This document shows, piece after piece, positions 43,991-52,196 of a DNA stretch of 64,000 nt. The stretch comes from Candidatus Bathyarchaeota archaeon (GTDB lineage Archaea > Thermoproteota > Bathyarchaeia > Bathyarchaeales > Bathycorpusculaceae): positions 1 to 64,000 of the forward strand of contig JAOZHU010000025.1 in NCBI GenBank assembly GCA_026014705.1. The letters are read 5' to 3'. Position 1 is the stretch's first letter, and the number at the start of each line of letters is the position of its first letter. A program made the translations under genes and the position numbers. The notes beneath the pieces were generated by a model. That model made no database searches. It worked only from the letters and a program-made list of their open reading frames with translations, and had not been told where the DNA came from.

Positions 43991-44961
43991 TTCGGCGTGG
44001 TTGAATCCAAGATTAGGAGGAAGATTATGGCAGCGACTGGTATGCCGATGTAAGTCATGAGATTCAACAGCAAATCAGAGCTGAACATGCCTATGGCGCC
44101 TCCGCCCAGCATCGACATAACCGAAAGCATAATAATCAAAAGCAGCGGTCCCGTCAGAAGCAGCGCCACGTAGACTTCTGACATGACTGAGAGGCTGTCG
44201 GCGTATTTTTTCAGACTTACTTTTTTCAGTTTCATGTGGGTTTTGAACTTTTCACGCAGGTAAGCGCCCAAGTTGCCGCCCGTGTGAATTGTGGAAATCA
44301 TGCCTTCGATGGTTTCCTGCAGTTTCTTTGAAGGCGTTACTGTTGACACTTTCTCCAATGCGGAAATTATGTCTAAACCGAACAGGTTGATGTTTTTGAT
44401 GATTTCTTTGGTTTCGCTGGACGCCGCTAAGGGCGCGCTCAAATTTGAAAGCGAGTGAAAAATTTTTTCAGGGGAAACCCCTGCGCTGGCGAGAATAGCC
44501 ATGTAACCTGTCGTGAAAGGCAATTCGTCGTCCAATTCCCGTTTGTGCTTGTCAGCGCGGTAGACAGGGTACAAGTAGAAGCCGCCGATGGAAATCGCCC
44601 ATGCGAATAAGGCAGCGCCGACGCCGAATAAAAGGGCAGTGATTAGGGGCATGTTGAATAGGAAGTACAGCAGCAACGACGTGGCAACCGCAACTGGCAC
44701 TGCAATGGCGAAAGAGGCAACCAACGTTAAGCTTACGTACGCTTTGAAGTTAGCTTTCAAGCCTGATTTTTGCAGTGTTTGGTCTAAGTCTTTGAAAAGA
44801 GGCAGAAAACCGTGGCTCTTGCTGCCCATTACGCGGTAAGCTGTAGCTAAAGGTTTTTCCAGTCCAGTTGCCGCGTCTTTTTTGGGTTCTTGCGGCTTCT
44901 GTTTTGCTTTTTTTGCTTTGGGCTCTTGTGATCTTGCCTTTTCGCGTTCGCTGTCGCTCAT
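43984..44961 (-). CDS. tadB: Type II/IV secretion platform protein (TadB-like)
   Basis: This is a 325-residue T2SS-F-domain protein. The basic, low-complexity N-terminus (KARSQEPKAKKAKQKPQEPKKD) is followed by two helices (about 75-115) and a cytoplasmic domain with ELPFTTGYMAILASAGVSPEKIFHSLS...NLFGLDIISALEKVSTVTPS. HTGGNLGAYLREKFKTH is the classical F-domain loop. Three C-terminal helices follow. The gene starts inside the ATPase gene end (ATGA overlap). It works with the TadC-like protein as the membrane platform. Confidence 0.87.
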   Translation of the reverse strand: MSDSEREKARSQEPKAKKAKQKPQEPKKDAATGLEKPLATAYRVMGSKSHGFLPLFKDLDQTLQKSGLKANFKAYVSLTLVASFAIAVPVAVATSLLLYFLFNMPLITALLFGVGAALFAWAISIGGFYLYPVYRADKHKRELDDELPFTTGYMAILASAGVSPEKIFHSLSNLSAPLAASSETKEIIKNINLFGLDIISALEKVSTVTPSKKLQETIEGMISTIHTGGNLGAYLREKFKTHMKLKKVSLKKYADSLSVMSEVYVALLLTGPLLLIIMLSVMSMLGGGAIGMFSSDLLLNLMTYIGIPVAAIIFLLILDSTTPKW

Positions 44962-46586
44962 TTTAACCCCACCCTTGCTTTTTGGAAGACGCGGGCGGGG
45001 TTAGCGTAGTATTCGCGGATGACTTTGGACACGTCGCTGTGGCTGCGGATGCCTTGCTGCACCATCCACTCTAGAACCGTTTTCCGGTATTGCAGTTCGC
45101 GTTTTATGTCTTCTTCTGTGAGGCTAGTTTTCTGCATGTGCTTCTCCAGTAGGGTGCTGTGACCTGAAAAGGTGAATTTGTCGAAGCGTGGGTTCCAGCG
45201 GAATATTTCCTCGATGAGAATTTCTCTTGTTTTTGGTTCGAGTTCCTTGATTTCAGTTGCAACTTTCACGCGTCTTGCAGGTTTCCCGTTAATTTCTGTC
45301 CTTTCCATGACGAGGATAACGTTTGTCATGGCGATGAGCGGTTTAGGAATGTTCATAGGTTCAGATTCCAGTCTGTTTATAACTGCCTCAGGGGATTCAG
45401 CGTGGATCGTGCACATTCCCAGATGCCCCGTAGCCATCGCTTGGAACAGCGTGTAGGCTTCTTCGCCGCGGACTTCTCCCACGATGATGTAGTCTGGTCT
45501 CTGCCTCACCGCAGCGCGTAGGAGGTCGAAAAGCGTAATGGTGCCACTGTGGCGCTCGTCGCCTTTGAATCCTGAACGCACAACCGAGGGTATCCAGTTT
45601 TCATGGGGCAGATTAATCTCTTGTGTGTCTTCGACGCTTACGATTTTCATTTCAGGCTTTATGAACATGGACAAGCAGTTCAGTATGGTTGTTTTCCCCG
45701 AGGCTACGCCTCCTGCTACCATGACTGAAGCGCGGTTTTCTATGAGATACCACAGGTACGCAGCCATTTCTGATGAAATCGTGTTGAAACTTATCAGGTC
45801 TGAAATCGTTAAAGGGTCAGCTTTGAAGCGTCTGATAGTGAAGGTTGAACCTCGCCGCGTGACTTCTTTGCCATAGGTTAATTGTATGCGACTTCCCTCT
45901 GGAAGTGACGCGTCAAGAATAGGCGCAGCCACGGAAATGTTTTTTCCAGCGAGATACGCTAGGCGAATCACGAAGGAATCCAGTTCCGCCGCGTCTGTGA
46001 ACGTGATGTTCGTTGGCAAGGACTCGTAAAGGCGGTGCCATACGTAGATGGGAATGTTTACGCCGTCCGCGGATATGTCTTCGATTAAGTGGTCTTTCAT
46101 TAATGGGTCGATTTTTCCGTAGCCTAAGAAATCGCGTATTATGAAATATGCAAGCTTATCCACTGCTTCTGGGGGGATTTTGAGCTTGTATTTTTTTACG
46201 AGTTCCCGTATTTTCTTGTTTAGGTAGTTTTCTGCTTTTTCTTTGCTTTCGATTTCTTTCAGGCTTACGTCTAATTCATCCATTAAGAAGGCTTTTATTT
46301 CGCAGAGATGCTTCTCTTCGTCAGGTTTAAGTGTGGGTTCTATTATTTCGTAGCGGGTTTTTTGGGTTTCTGGCTCTTTAACTATTGCCGCGTAAACATA
46401 TGGTTCCTGCAGAGGATAAACTTCTTGGAAAACAGCGGTTTTCTTCGCTTCGCTGCCTATAACTGCTGCGGGTTGGGGCTGTTCAAGAACTTCCGCTGCT
46501 TTTGCGTCTTCCTTTTTTGTCGTTGAAGTTTTCCTCCTTGATTTCAGGGTGTCTAGTAACGCCTTCGCAAATATAGAGCGTCGCAA
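44958..46586 (-). CDS. tadA: Pilus assembly ATPase (TadA/VirB11-like)
   Basis: This 542-residue secretion ATPase contains the Walker A VAGGVASGKTTILN, the Asp box VSVEDTQEINLPHENW, the His box ATGHLGMCTIHAESPEAVINRLE and Walker B RPDYIIVGEVRGEEAYTLF. These are the four hallmarks of the GspE/VirB11/TadA family. The N-terminal 90 residues are low-complexity and weakly conserved. The start is TTG at 46586; no better codon is close, so the exact N-terminus is uncertain. It powers pilus extension and leads the operon tadA-tadB-tadC-pilin-pilin. Confidence 0.93.
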   Translation of the reverse strand: MRRSIFAKALLDTLKSRRKTSTTKKEDAKAAEVLEQPQPAAVIGSEAKKTAVFQEVYPLQEPYVYAAIVKEPETQKTRYEIIEPTLKPDEEKHLCEIKAFLMDELDVSLKEIESKEKAENYLNKKIRELVKKYKLKIPPEAVDKLAYFIIRDFLGYGKIDPLMKDHLIEDISADGVNIPIYVWHRLYESLPTNITFTDAAELDSFVIRLAYLAGKNISVAAPILDASLPEGSRIQLTYGKEVTRRGSTFTIRRFKADPLTISDLISFNTISSEMAAYLWYLIENRASVMVAGGVASGKTTILNCLSMFIKPEMKIVSVEDTQEINLPHENWIPSVVRSGFKGDERHSGTITLFDLLRAAVRQRPDYIIVGEVRGEEAYTLFQAMATGHLGMCTIHAESPEAVINRLESEPMNIPKPLIAMTNVILVMERTEINGKPARRVKVATEIKELEPKTREILIEEIFRWNPRFDKFTFSGHSTLLEKHMQKTSLTEEDIKRELQYRKTVLEWMVQQGIRSHSDVSKVIREYYANPARVFQKARVGLK

Positions 46587-46700
46587 GTCTTAATAAGTTA
46601 TATGTATCGCTAATCAATACTCAACTTAACGCAAAACCGCCAAACACAAAGGGGCACCCCGCCGCTAACAGCAGAGCAAAACCACTCGACGCATTAACTT

Positions 46701-47510
46701 CTAAAGCCATCCCTGCAAGAGTTGACTCAAAGTCGGCACGTACACATACAAACGGACACAAATTGAGGCAGCCAAAACTCCGATAGCCAAGGCTAACAGG
46801 GCAAAGTCGCCTCTACGCAACCGCAACGTATACAGATTAGTGCGCTTCTTAGTTGCGCCCCAAGCGCGGGATTCCATAGCTTCAGCCAATTCGAGGCTTC
46901 GGCGGATAGCACTCACGATAAGCGGTATAAGCACTGGAATGTAGTTTCTGATTCTTTTCATGAAATTGCCCTTTTCCAGCTCTAAGCCCCTTGCCTTTTG
47001 TGCATCCATTATTGTCTGAGCCTCCTCAGCTAAAACTGGAACAAAACGCACGGCTGTTGTAAAGGCAAATGCAAACTCGTAAGGCACACGCGTCAGCTCC
47101 AGCGCCAAACCCAAATGGTCAGGTGATGTTGTCAAGAAGAAAACGGAGAAAGATTCAACAAGCACCACGAAGCGCAAGGTCATTGAAGCTGCCCATTCAA
47201 CATTGGAAGCTAAAACCACGTACCCTGCAGTAACAAACGAGAAAAGGAAATTGGTGAAGAATATAATCGCTGCAAGAAAAGCAGCACCGCGAAGAGAGCG
47301 CAGCCATTCCCTTTGCACACCCGCCAGCACAACAAAAGGAATCTGCATCAGCAACAGGGCGGTTAACGGCAAAATCTCGCCAAAAAGTATCGCTGCTACG
47401 AATATGGCGCAGACATAAATGAATTTCACCCGCGGGTCCAAATTGTGAATAGGCGAAGAGACTTTGCGGAACTTCAAGCCGTCGAAAACGCTCATTTCAA
47501 TCTTCTCCAA
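46701..47510 (-). CDS. ecfT: ECF transporter transmembrane T subunit
   Basis: EcfT is the scaffold that connects two ATPases to a substrate-binding S subunit. This 269-residue protein has about six hydrophobic helices. The two cytoplasmic coupling motifs contain the Ala-Arg-Gly-type signature (DAQKARGLELEKG; AMESRAWGATKKR). It overlaps the preceding ATPase gene by 19 nt. The operon ecfA1-ecfA2-ecfT lacks an S component. A candidate S protein lies about 10 kb away (58879), and others may exist elsewhere in the genome. Confidence 0.9.
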   Translation of the reverse strand: MEKIEMSVFDGLKFRKVSSPIHNLDPRVKFIYVCAIFVAAILFGEILPLTALLLMQIPFVVLAGVQREWLRSLRGAAFLAAIIFFTNFLFSFVTAGYVVLASNVEWAASMTLRFVVLVESFSVFFLTTSPDHLGLALELTRVPYEFAFAFTTAVRFVPVLAEEAQTIMDAQKARGLELEKGNFMKRIRNYIPVLIPLIVSAIRRSLELAEAMESRAWGATKKRTNLYTLRLRRGDFALLALAIGVLAASICVRLYVYVPTLSQLLQGWL

Positions 47511-48313
47511 GTTTTAAGCAGCAGCTCTTTCGCCTCGTACGTGTCAATAACGTCTTTCGGCAGCCCCAACGGCGATAGTTGGCTGAATACTTGAGCAATC
47601 TGCGGCAGCACAATCGACGACTGCGCCAAAGCCTCAGGATTTGTAAGAATCGCTCTTCCTTCTCCATCAGCGACGACTCGTCCATCCTTCATCAGCACCA
47701 CACGCGGGTTGCATTCAGCCACAAATTCCACATCATGAGTAACTATGACTATTGTTTTTCTCTGCGTCTGCATCTGAACGATGAACTGCCGCAGTTTCTC
47801 TTTCTGCTGATAATCCTGACCTATAGTCGGCTCGTCCAAAATCAGTATTTCCGGGTCCCACGCGAGAACAGAGGCTAAGGCTACACGTTTTCTTTCGCCA
47901 CCGCTAAGCATAAACGGCGAGGTTTTCCTGTACTGCGTCAACCCCAGAAGGTTCAGCGCCCAAGTAATCCGCTTTTCTATCGCGTCTTCTGTGAAACCAA
48001 AGTTCTTGAGCGCAAAAGAGATTTCCTCTTCAACGGTTTCGCTGAAAAGCTGGTGGTCAGGATTTTGGAACACAAAACCAACTTTTCTTGCGAGGGCAGC
48101 AACGCTTGTTTTGGTGGTTTCAACGCCGTCAACACGGATTATACCTTTGGTAGGCTTCAGCAGACCATTCAGGTGTTTGACAAGGGTCGTTTTTCCAGCG
48201 CCGTTCTGCCCCATCACAGCCGTGAACTCACCGTCGTTTATGGTTAATGAAACGTTTTTCAGGGCTTCCACACCGTTAGGGTAAGCGAAGCTGACTTGCT
48301 CAATTTCAATCAT
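47492..48313 (-). CDS. ecfA2: ECF transporter ATP-binding subunit A2
   Basis: This 273-residue ABC ATPase has Walker A GQNGAGKTT, a Q-loop (FVFQNPDHQLFSETVEEE), signature LSGGERKRVALASVL, Walker B ILILDEPTIGQD and H-loop IVTHDVEFVA. The Q-helix segment QNPDHQLF is characteristic of ECF ATPases. It pairs with EcfA1 encoded immediately upstream (4-nt overlap) to form the asymmetric ATPase dimer. The C-terminal tail of about 45 residues is longer than minimal. Confidence 0.94.
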   Translation of the reverse strand: MIEIEQVSFAYPNGVEALKNVSLTINDGEFTAVMGQNGAGKTTLVKHLNGLLKPTKGIIRVDGVETTKTSVAALARKVGFVFQNPDHQLFSETVEEEISFALKNFGFTEDAIEKRITWALNLLGLTQYRKTSPFMLSGGERKRVALASVLAWDPEILILDEPTIGQDYQQKEKLRQFIVQMQTQRKTIVIVTHDVEFVAECNPRVVLMKDGRVVADGEGRAILTNPEALAQSSIVLPQIAQVFSQLSPLGLPKDVIDTYEAKELLLKTWRRLK

Positions 48314-49161
48314 GCAGCTTCAAATGCCTCCAATATCAGCTTGGATAGTTCCTGCGAAGACAGCGGCGTGGTGTTGCTTAGGCTTAAACCGTCTCTTCGA
48401 AGCATCTGATAAAGCAACGTAGCTTTTGGGATTCCAATGCCTATTAAGCGTGGTTCTTCCCTGCTTAAGACGCCGCGGGGTTCACCGTCGAAGCATACTT
48501 TTCCTTCGTCCATAACTATTATGTGGTCTGCGTATTTTGCGGTTAAATCCAGCCTGTGCTCCACAAGCACAACGGTTATTCCGAGTTTCTTGTTAAATTC
48601 GTAGATTACTTCGAAAATTTTTTCAGCGCTTAGCGGGTCGAGGAACGATGTCGGTTCATCAAGCACTACTATTTCAGGCTGCATGGCCAAAACTGCGGCT
48701 ATGGCGACGCGCTGCTGTTGCCCACCTGACACTTCATGCGGCGACCTTTCCCGCAGGTCGTAAATTCCCGTTAGGTTCAGCGCCCAATCCACGCGTTTCC
48801 GCATTTCTTCTCTGGATAAACCTAGGTTTTCCAGTCCGAAGGCTACGTCTTTCTCGACTGATAATGCGAAAAGTTGATTCTCTGGGTTTTGAAAAACCAA
48901 ACCTACATGTTTCGCCATTTCGTATGTGGGGTGTTTGGTTGCGTCCATTCCTGCGACGGTGATTTCGCCTTTCAGTTCGCCTTGGTAAAAATGCGGAATC
49001 AGCCCGTTGAAGCATCGGCAGAGGGTTGTTTTTCCGCATCCGCTTGGCCCTGTGATTAGGACGAATTCGCCTTTTTCTATTTTTATGGAAACGCCGCTGA
49101 TTGAGGGTTTTGCCGCGTTTGGGTAGGTGTAGGTGAGATTTCTTGTTTCTATTACCGCCAT
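48310..49161 (-). CDS. ecfA1: ECF transporter ATP-binding subunit A1
   Basis: This 283-residue ABC ATPase has Walker A GPSGCGKTT, Q-helix VFQNPENQLFALSVEKD, signature VSGGQQQRVAIAAVL, Walker B IVVLDEPTSFLDP and H-loop LVEHRLDLTA. It is the first gene of the ECF operon and opens with ATG (MAVIETRNLTYTYP). The two ATPases differ in their signature motifs as usual for EcfA1/A2 pairs. The substrate depends on the S component. ECF systems import vitamins or metals such as Co, Ni or biotin. Confidence 0.94.
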   Translation of the reverse strand: MAVIETRNLTYTYPNAAKPSISGVSIKIEKGEFVLITGPSGCGKTTLCRCFNGLIPHFYQGELKGEITVAGMDATKHPTYEMAKHVGLVFQNPENQLFALSVEKDVAFGLENLGLSREEMRKRVDWALNLTGIYDLRERSPHEVSGGQQQRVAIAAVLAMQPEIVVLDEPTSFLDPLSAEKIFEVIYEFNKKLGITVVLVEHRLDLTAKYADHIIVMDEGKVCFDGEPRGVLSREEPRLIGIGIPKATLLYQMLRRDGLSLSNTTPLSSQELSKLILEAFEAA

Positions 49162-49216
49162 GTTTGTTTTGCCTGCCTAGGTTTAGCGCGCTGTTTTCCC
49201 ATTTAAGAGTAACTAC

Positions 49217-50212
49217 TCATTTCTGTTTAGATAGTTCTTCTTTCAGCAGCCGCAAGCAACGTTTTAATCCTGTTTCCACGTCTCCTGTACCGTTTACTCC
49301 CGCTGCTGTTGCGTGTCCGCCGCCCATGCCCTGTAGGAGTTCGCCTAATGGTTTTGCGATGTCTCTTCCTAAGTGGATGCCTGTTTTCTGGTTGAATTCG
49401 CGAGTGCAACGTAAGCTTAGCTCTATGCTGTCGTTTCTTTGTCCAGCCACCGCTGCCATGTGCGCGCCCAAATCGATTAGCGCTCGTGCCGCTGAGGCTT
49501 GATAGGCGCTGACGTGTGAGAGGGCTATTATCCACTCTCCGATTTTCAGCAGTTTAGCTCTTCGGCATGCTTTCATTCTGGCTACGCGTTCAGAAAAGTC
49601 CATCGGTAACGAAAGCAAGGCTACGGATTCTTGGGCGTTTACGCCAGCCTCGCAGAGTTCAGCAATTGCTTTGAATGTTGAGGAGTTAGCTAAAACAAAG
49701 TGACGCGTGTCGAATGCTATGCCCAAAAATAAGGCTTTTGCCACATCCAAATCAGGTTTTGCGCCAACTTGCTGATAAAAACTGTAAACTATCTCGCAGG
49801 TTGATGAAGCTTCCTCGTTAGTCACACAGAGCCTTGCCAACCGCTCTGTCTCAGGGTGCGCCGCATGATGGTCGATAACTATTATAGGCGCCGAAGCTTG
49901 CGCCACCTTTTCTGCCAATTTGCCCAGTTGCTGGATTGTGTTGGTATCCAGCAGGATGATAGCTTGTGCTTTCTCCACGTTCGGGTTGAAGTTTACACTT
50001 ATTGGAATGTAATTGAGAAGATGCTTCGAAAGCTTGCTTATGCCTTGCCCAGTCCCGATTTCCACGGTTACATGTGGTTTAAGCTTTGCCAGTAAGCCTT
50101 GAAAGGCGTAGGCGGAACATACAGCGTCAGGGTCTGAGTTATGGTGGCATAGCAAAAGAATTGAAGTGACGTTGGTTTCATCTATAATTTTAATTATTTC
50201 TGGGAATGTCAT
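49217..50212 (-). CDS. DHH-family phosphoesterase (oligoribonuclease-like)
   Basis: This 331-residue protein has the DHH domain (LLLCHHNSDPDAVCSAYAF near residue 22; IIVIDHHAAHPETE near 130) and a C-terminal DHHA1 domain with the substrate loop GGGHATAAGV. DHH-DHHA1 proteins of this type are RecJ-like exonucleases or NrnA-type oligoribonucleases; which one cannot be decided here. Its start overlaps the DUF3194 gene by 4 nt. In many archaea these genes follow rpl37ae-rpoP-pcc1; here they are 12 kb away on the other strand. Confidence 0.88.
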   Translation of the reverse strand: MTFPEIIKIIDETNVTSILLLCHHNSDPDAVCSAYAFQGLLAKLKPHVTVEIGTGQGISKLSKHLLNYIPISVNFNPNVEKAQAIILLDTNTIQQLGKLAEKVAQASAPIIVIDHHAAHPETERLARLCVTNEEASSTCEIVYSFYQQVGAKPDLDVAKALFLGIAFDTRHFVLANSSTFKAIAELCEAGVNAQESVALLSLPMDFSERVARMKACRRAKLLKIGEWIIALSHVSAYQASAARALIDLGAHMAAVAGQRNDSIELSLRCTREFNQKTGIHLGRDIAKPLGELLQGMGGGHATAAGVNGTGDVETGLKRCLRLLKEELSKQK

Positions 50213-50505
50213 GGTAATTTTCTCAGGTATTCTTCACTAACTTTCAAAGCTTCTCTAGCTGCTTCTCCTGCAAGTTTGTCCACGTCTGCATTCTTCGCCT
50301 GTGGCGACAGCAGAAGGTCTACCTCGATGGTCAAATTTACAGGTTTTGCGCCGTCAGCCTCCACGCTTATGTTCAGTTTCTCCACAAGTTTAGGGGAAAC
50401 TTTGGCGAGAATATACTTTTTGGCAGCGTTCTCTGCAGTTAAACATAACGTTTCGATTTGTTCAGCGGTCAACTCGGGTAAGCCTAATTCTTCCACGAGT
50501 TTCAC
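50209..50505 (-). CDS. DUF3194 family protein
   Basis: This 98-residue protein is of the DUF3194 type, which is found between prefoldin beta and a DHH phosphoesterase in many archaea; the position here is the same. The sequence is alpha/beta and compact (ENAAKKYILAKVSPKLVEKLNISVEADGAKPVNLTIEVDLLLSP) and has no catalytic motif that I can identify. It is coupled to the DHH gene by a 4-nt overlap and lies 10 nt behind the prefoldin gene. Function unknown; translation-linked by context. Confidence 0.8.
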   Translation of the reverse strand: MKLVEELGLPELTAEQIETLCLTAENAAKKYILAKVSPKLVEKLNISVEADGAKPVNLTIEVDLLLSPQAKNADVDKLAGEAAREALKVSEEYLRKLP

Positions 50506-50515
50506 CTTGCTGCGC

Positions 50516-50887
50516 TTACGGCGAAGGCGGTGAAACTTGGCTAAGGTCCTCTTGAAGTTTTGTTTGAACCTCTTTCACTTGGCTGCGTAGGCGCTCCTCT
50601 TGTTTTGCCAAAACCGTGCTGCGCGTGGTTAAAAGCTCCTTGCGTTCAACCAGTTCCTCAGTTACCTTGGCTTTTTCTGCTTTCACTAAAAGTGAACCAA
50701 TTCCTTTGTAAATCACGGCGTCGTCCGCCGTCTTCTGCAGTTCGGCAAGAGTCTGCTCGACTTCATTTTGCTCCATATCCACTTGCTGTTTCTGCGCTAA
50801 GACTGATTGCAGGGTCTGCTGCAGCTGCTGAAGCCTCAGAAAACGCTCTTGAACTTGAGGCGGCAACTTTGAAAGTTCATCACTCAC
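50516..50887 (-). CDS. pfdB: Prefoldin beta subunit
   Basis: This is a coiled-coil chaperone subunit that passes unfolded proteins to the thermosome. Two long helices (about 10-50 and 75-115) flank a beta-hairpin region with AVIYKGIGSLLVKAE, the prefoldin beta signature. The GTG at 50887 (MSDELSKLPPQVQERF) has GGAAGG at good spacing and matches the family start, giving 123 residues. A GTG at 50920 would add eleven residues of little similarity. It forms an operon with DUF3194 and the DHH gene. Confidence 0.9.
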   Translation of the reverse strand: MSDELSKLPPQVQERFLRLQQLQQTLQSVLAQKQQVDMEQNEVEQTLAELQKTADDAVIYKGIGSLLVKAEKAKVTEELVERKELLTTRSTVLAKQEERLRSQVKEVQTKLQEDLSQVSPPSP

Positions 50888-51037
50888 TTTGATTCCTTCC
50901 GTCTGCACAGAAAAAGGCACCGCTCTTAATTAAGCATTTTCCATGCCAAAACATTAAACATGCACTTCAAGTAGAGCGTCGAGTTTTTGATGTAGGCAAG
51001 GATTGACTTTGTCAGAGCAGCAAATCGCTGCAGTGGC

Positions 51038-51739
51038 TCACGTAACCTTAATTATTTGAGGAATCTTGCCCGCGGTTCCAGTAAAACCCCTGTAAATTAT
51101 TAACACGCCGTCAACACCTTGAATAGAAAAAGCTCGGTCTATTCCGCGTTGAACAGCAGCTTCGCAGTCTTCGCCTTTCACCACATTGCCCACAGCCGTA
51201 GCCGCAGCATCCGCTAATCCTGCATTCTTGCAGAAAACCGTTGCTGCTTCAGCATCGCCGAAGCTTAGCGCGTGACTGAAACGCCCCGAACTCGTGGCTA
51301 CGCCCATCGGGAAATCAGTTAGTCTGAAGCCGAAACGTTTCGAAAGCGGTATGTCTCCAGCAGCAAGCGCCACGTCAACTGGTTCGTCGGATACGGCTGA
51401 GATTTCGCCTCCGTTTTCTACAACAGCCACTTTGCAGCCTCCTGCAATCATGTCGTTCACTGCCAAGTCAGCTAGGACTCCCGCCACAGCAGCCATTGGA
51501 CCGACGTTTGCTTTTTCTGCGGCTTCAGCCATTAACCGCGCCACGAGGGGCTTTTCAGGTGCTGCTACGGGTTCAAGTGTGTAGAGGAAAATGGGGTTTT
51601 GTTCTGCGTATTTTTCCAGTGCTGCGCGATGGTGTTTTATGGATTTGATGGCGGTTTTGATGCCTTGTTTCGTGTCAGAGATTATTGTGCACTGCGTTTC
51701 CTTGATTTGGAAAGCTTCTTTGAAGAGTTTCCGTGTCAT
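51038..51739 (-). CDS. UPF0280 (COG2122) protein, sulfide assimilation
   Basis: This ApbE-related family of unknown chemistry has 233 residues here. Conserved segments include GPMAAVAGVLADLAVNDMIAGG and VENGGEISAVSDEPVDVALAAG, then MGVATSSGRFSHALSFGDAEAATVF and GNVVKGED. A Methanosarcina member (MA1715) is needed for efficient sulfide assimilation. Here the gene sits as the third member of an operon with a NIL ferredoxin and a DUF39 protein, the two other components of that route. This makes a homocysteine-forming complex likely (established family role plus context). Confidence 0.87.
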   Translation of the reverse strand: MTRKLFKEAFQIKETQCTIISDTKQGIKTAIKSIKHHRAALEKYAEQNPIFLYTLEPVAAPEKPLVARLMAEAAEKANVGPMAAVAGVLADLAVNDMIAGGCKVAVVENGGEISAVSDEPVDVALAAGDIPLSKRFGFRLTDFPMGVATSSGRFSHALSFGDAEAATVFCKNAGLADAAATAVGNVVKGEDCEAAVQRGIDRAFSIQGVDGVLIIYRGFTGTAGKIPQIIKVT

Positions 51740-51754
51740 TGCCGTTTGCCGTTT

Positions 51755-52189
51755 TCACTTTTTTGGGTTCAAGTCATTAGCAAGTTCCGAGTTGCCCTGT
51801 TTGACTGATTTTATGGCTCTGGCGGGGCAAGCTTCAACGCAGGCTCCGCAGGTGCTGCCGATGCATTTTTCCTTGTTGAATACTATTGAGTTGTCGTCAG
51901 CCAGCGTTATGGCTTCCACTGGGCAAAGCGCTACGCAGGCGCCGCAGCTGAAGCATTTTTCGCTGTCAACTTCGATGAGTTTTGGCAAGCTTACGGTGGC
52001 GCCTTTCTCGCGGTAGGCGGTAACCACTTTCTCCAGCGCTGCATCGGGGACTTCGGCTAGGACTTCGCCGCCTTTAGAGTTCACGTGCGCCGCGATGATG
52101 TTGATGGGCACTTTCAACGCGAGAATTATCTCGGCTGTAATCGGCTGTTCAACGATGTTTTCTGAAAATCTGAGAAGAATTCGCACCAT
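51755..52189 (-). CDS. NIL-domain ferredoxin, homocysteine synthesis
   Basis: This is a 144-residue protein. The N-terminal NIL domain (about residues 1-75, RILLRFSENIVEQPITAEIILALKV) is a ligand-binding ACT-like fold. The C-terminal two [4Fe-4S] clusters come from CFSCGACVALCP and CIGSTCGACVEACP. The same NIL-ferredoxin (MA1822 type) works with DUF39 proteins in the aspartate-semialdehyde plus sulfide route to homocysteine. ATG at 52189 is chosen; earlier codons overlap the DUF39 gene. It lies 7 nt behind that gene and 15 nt before UPF0280. Confidence 0.9.
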   Translation of the reverse strand: MVRILLRFSENIVEQPITAEIILALKVPINIIAAHVNSKGGEVLAEVPDAALEKVVTAYREKGATVSLPKLIEVDSEKCFSCGACVALCPVEAITLADDNSIVFNKEKCIGSTCGACVEACPARAIKSVKQGNSELANDLNPKK

Positions 52190-52196
52190 TGTTTTT

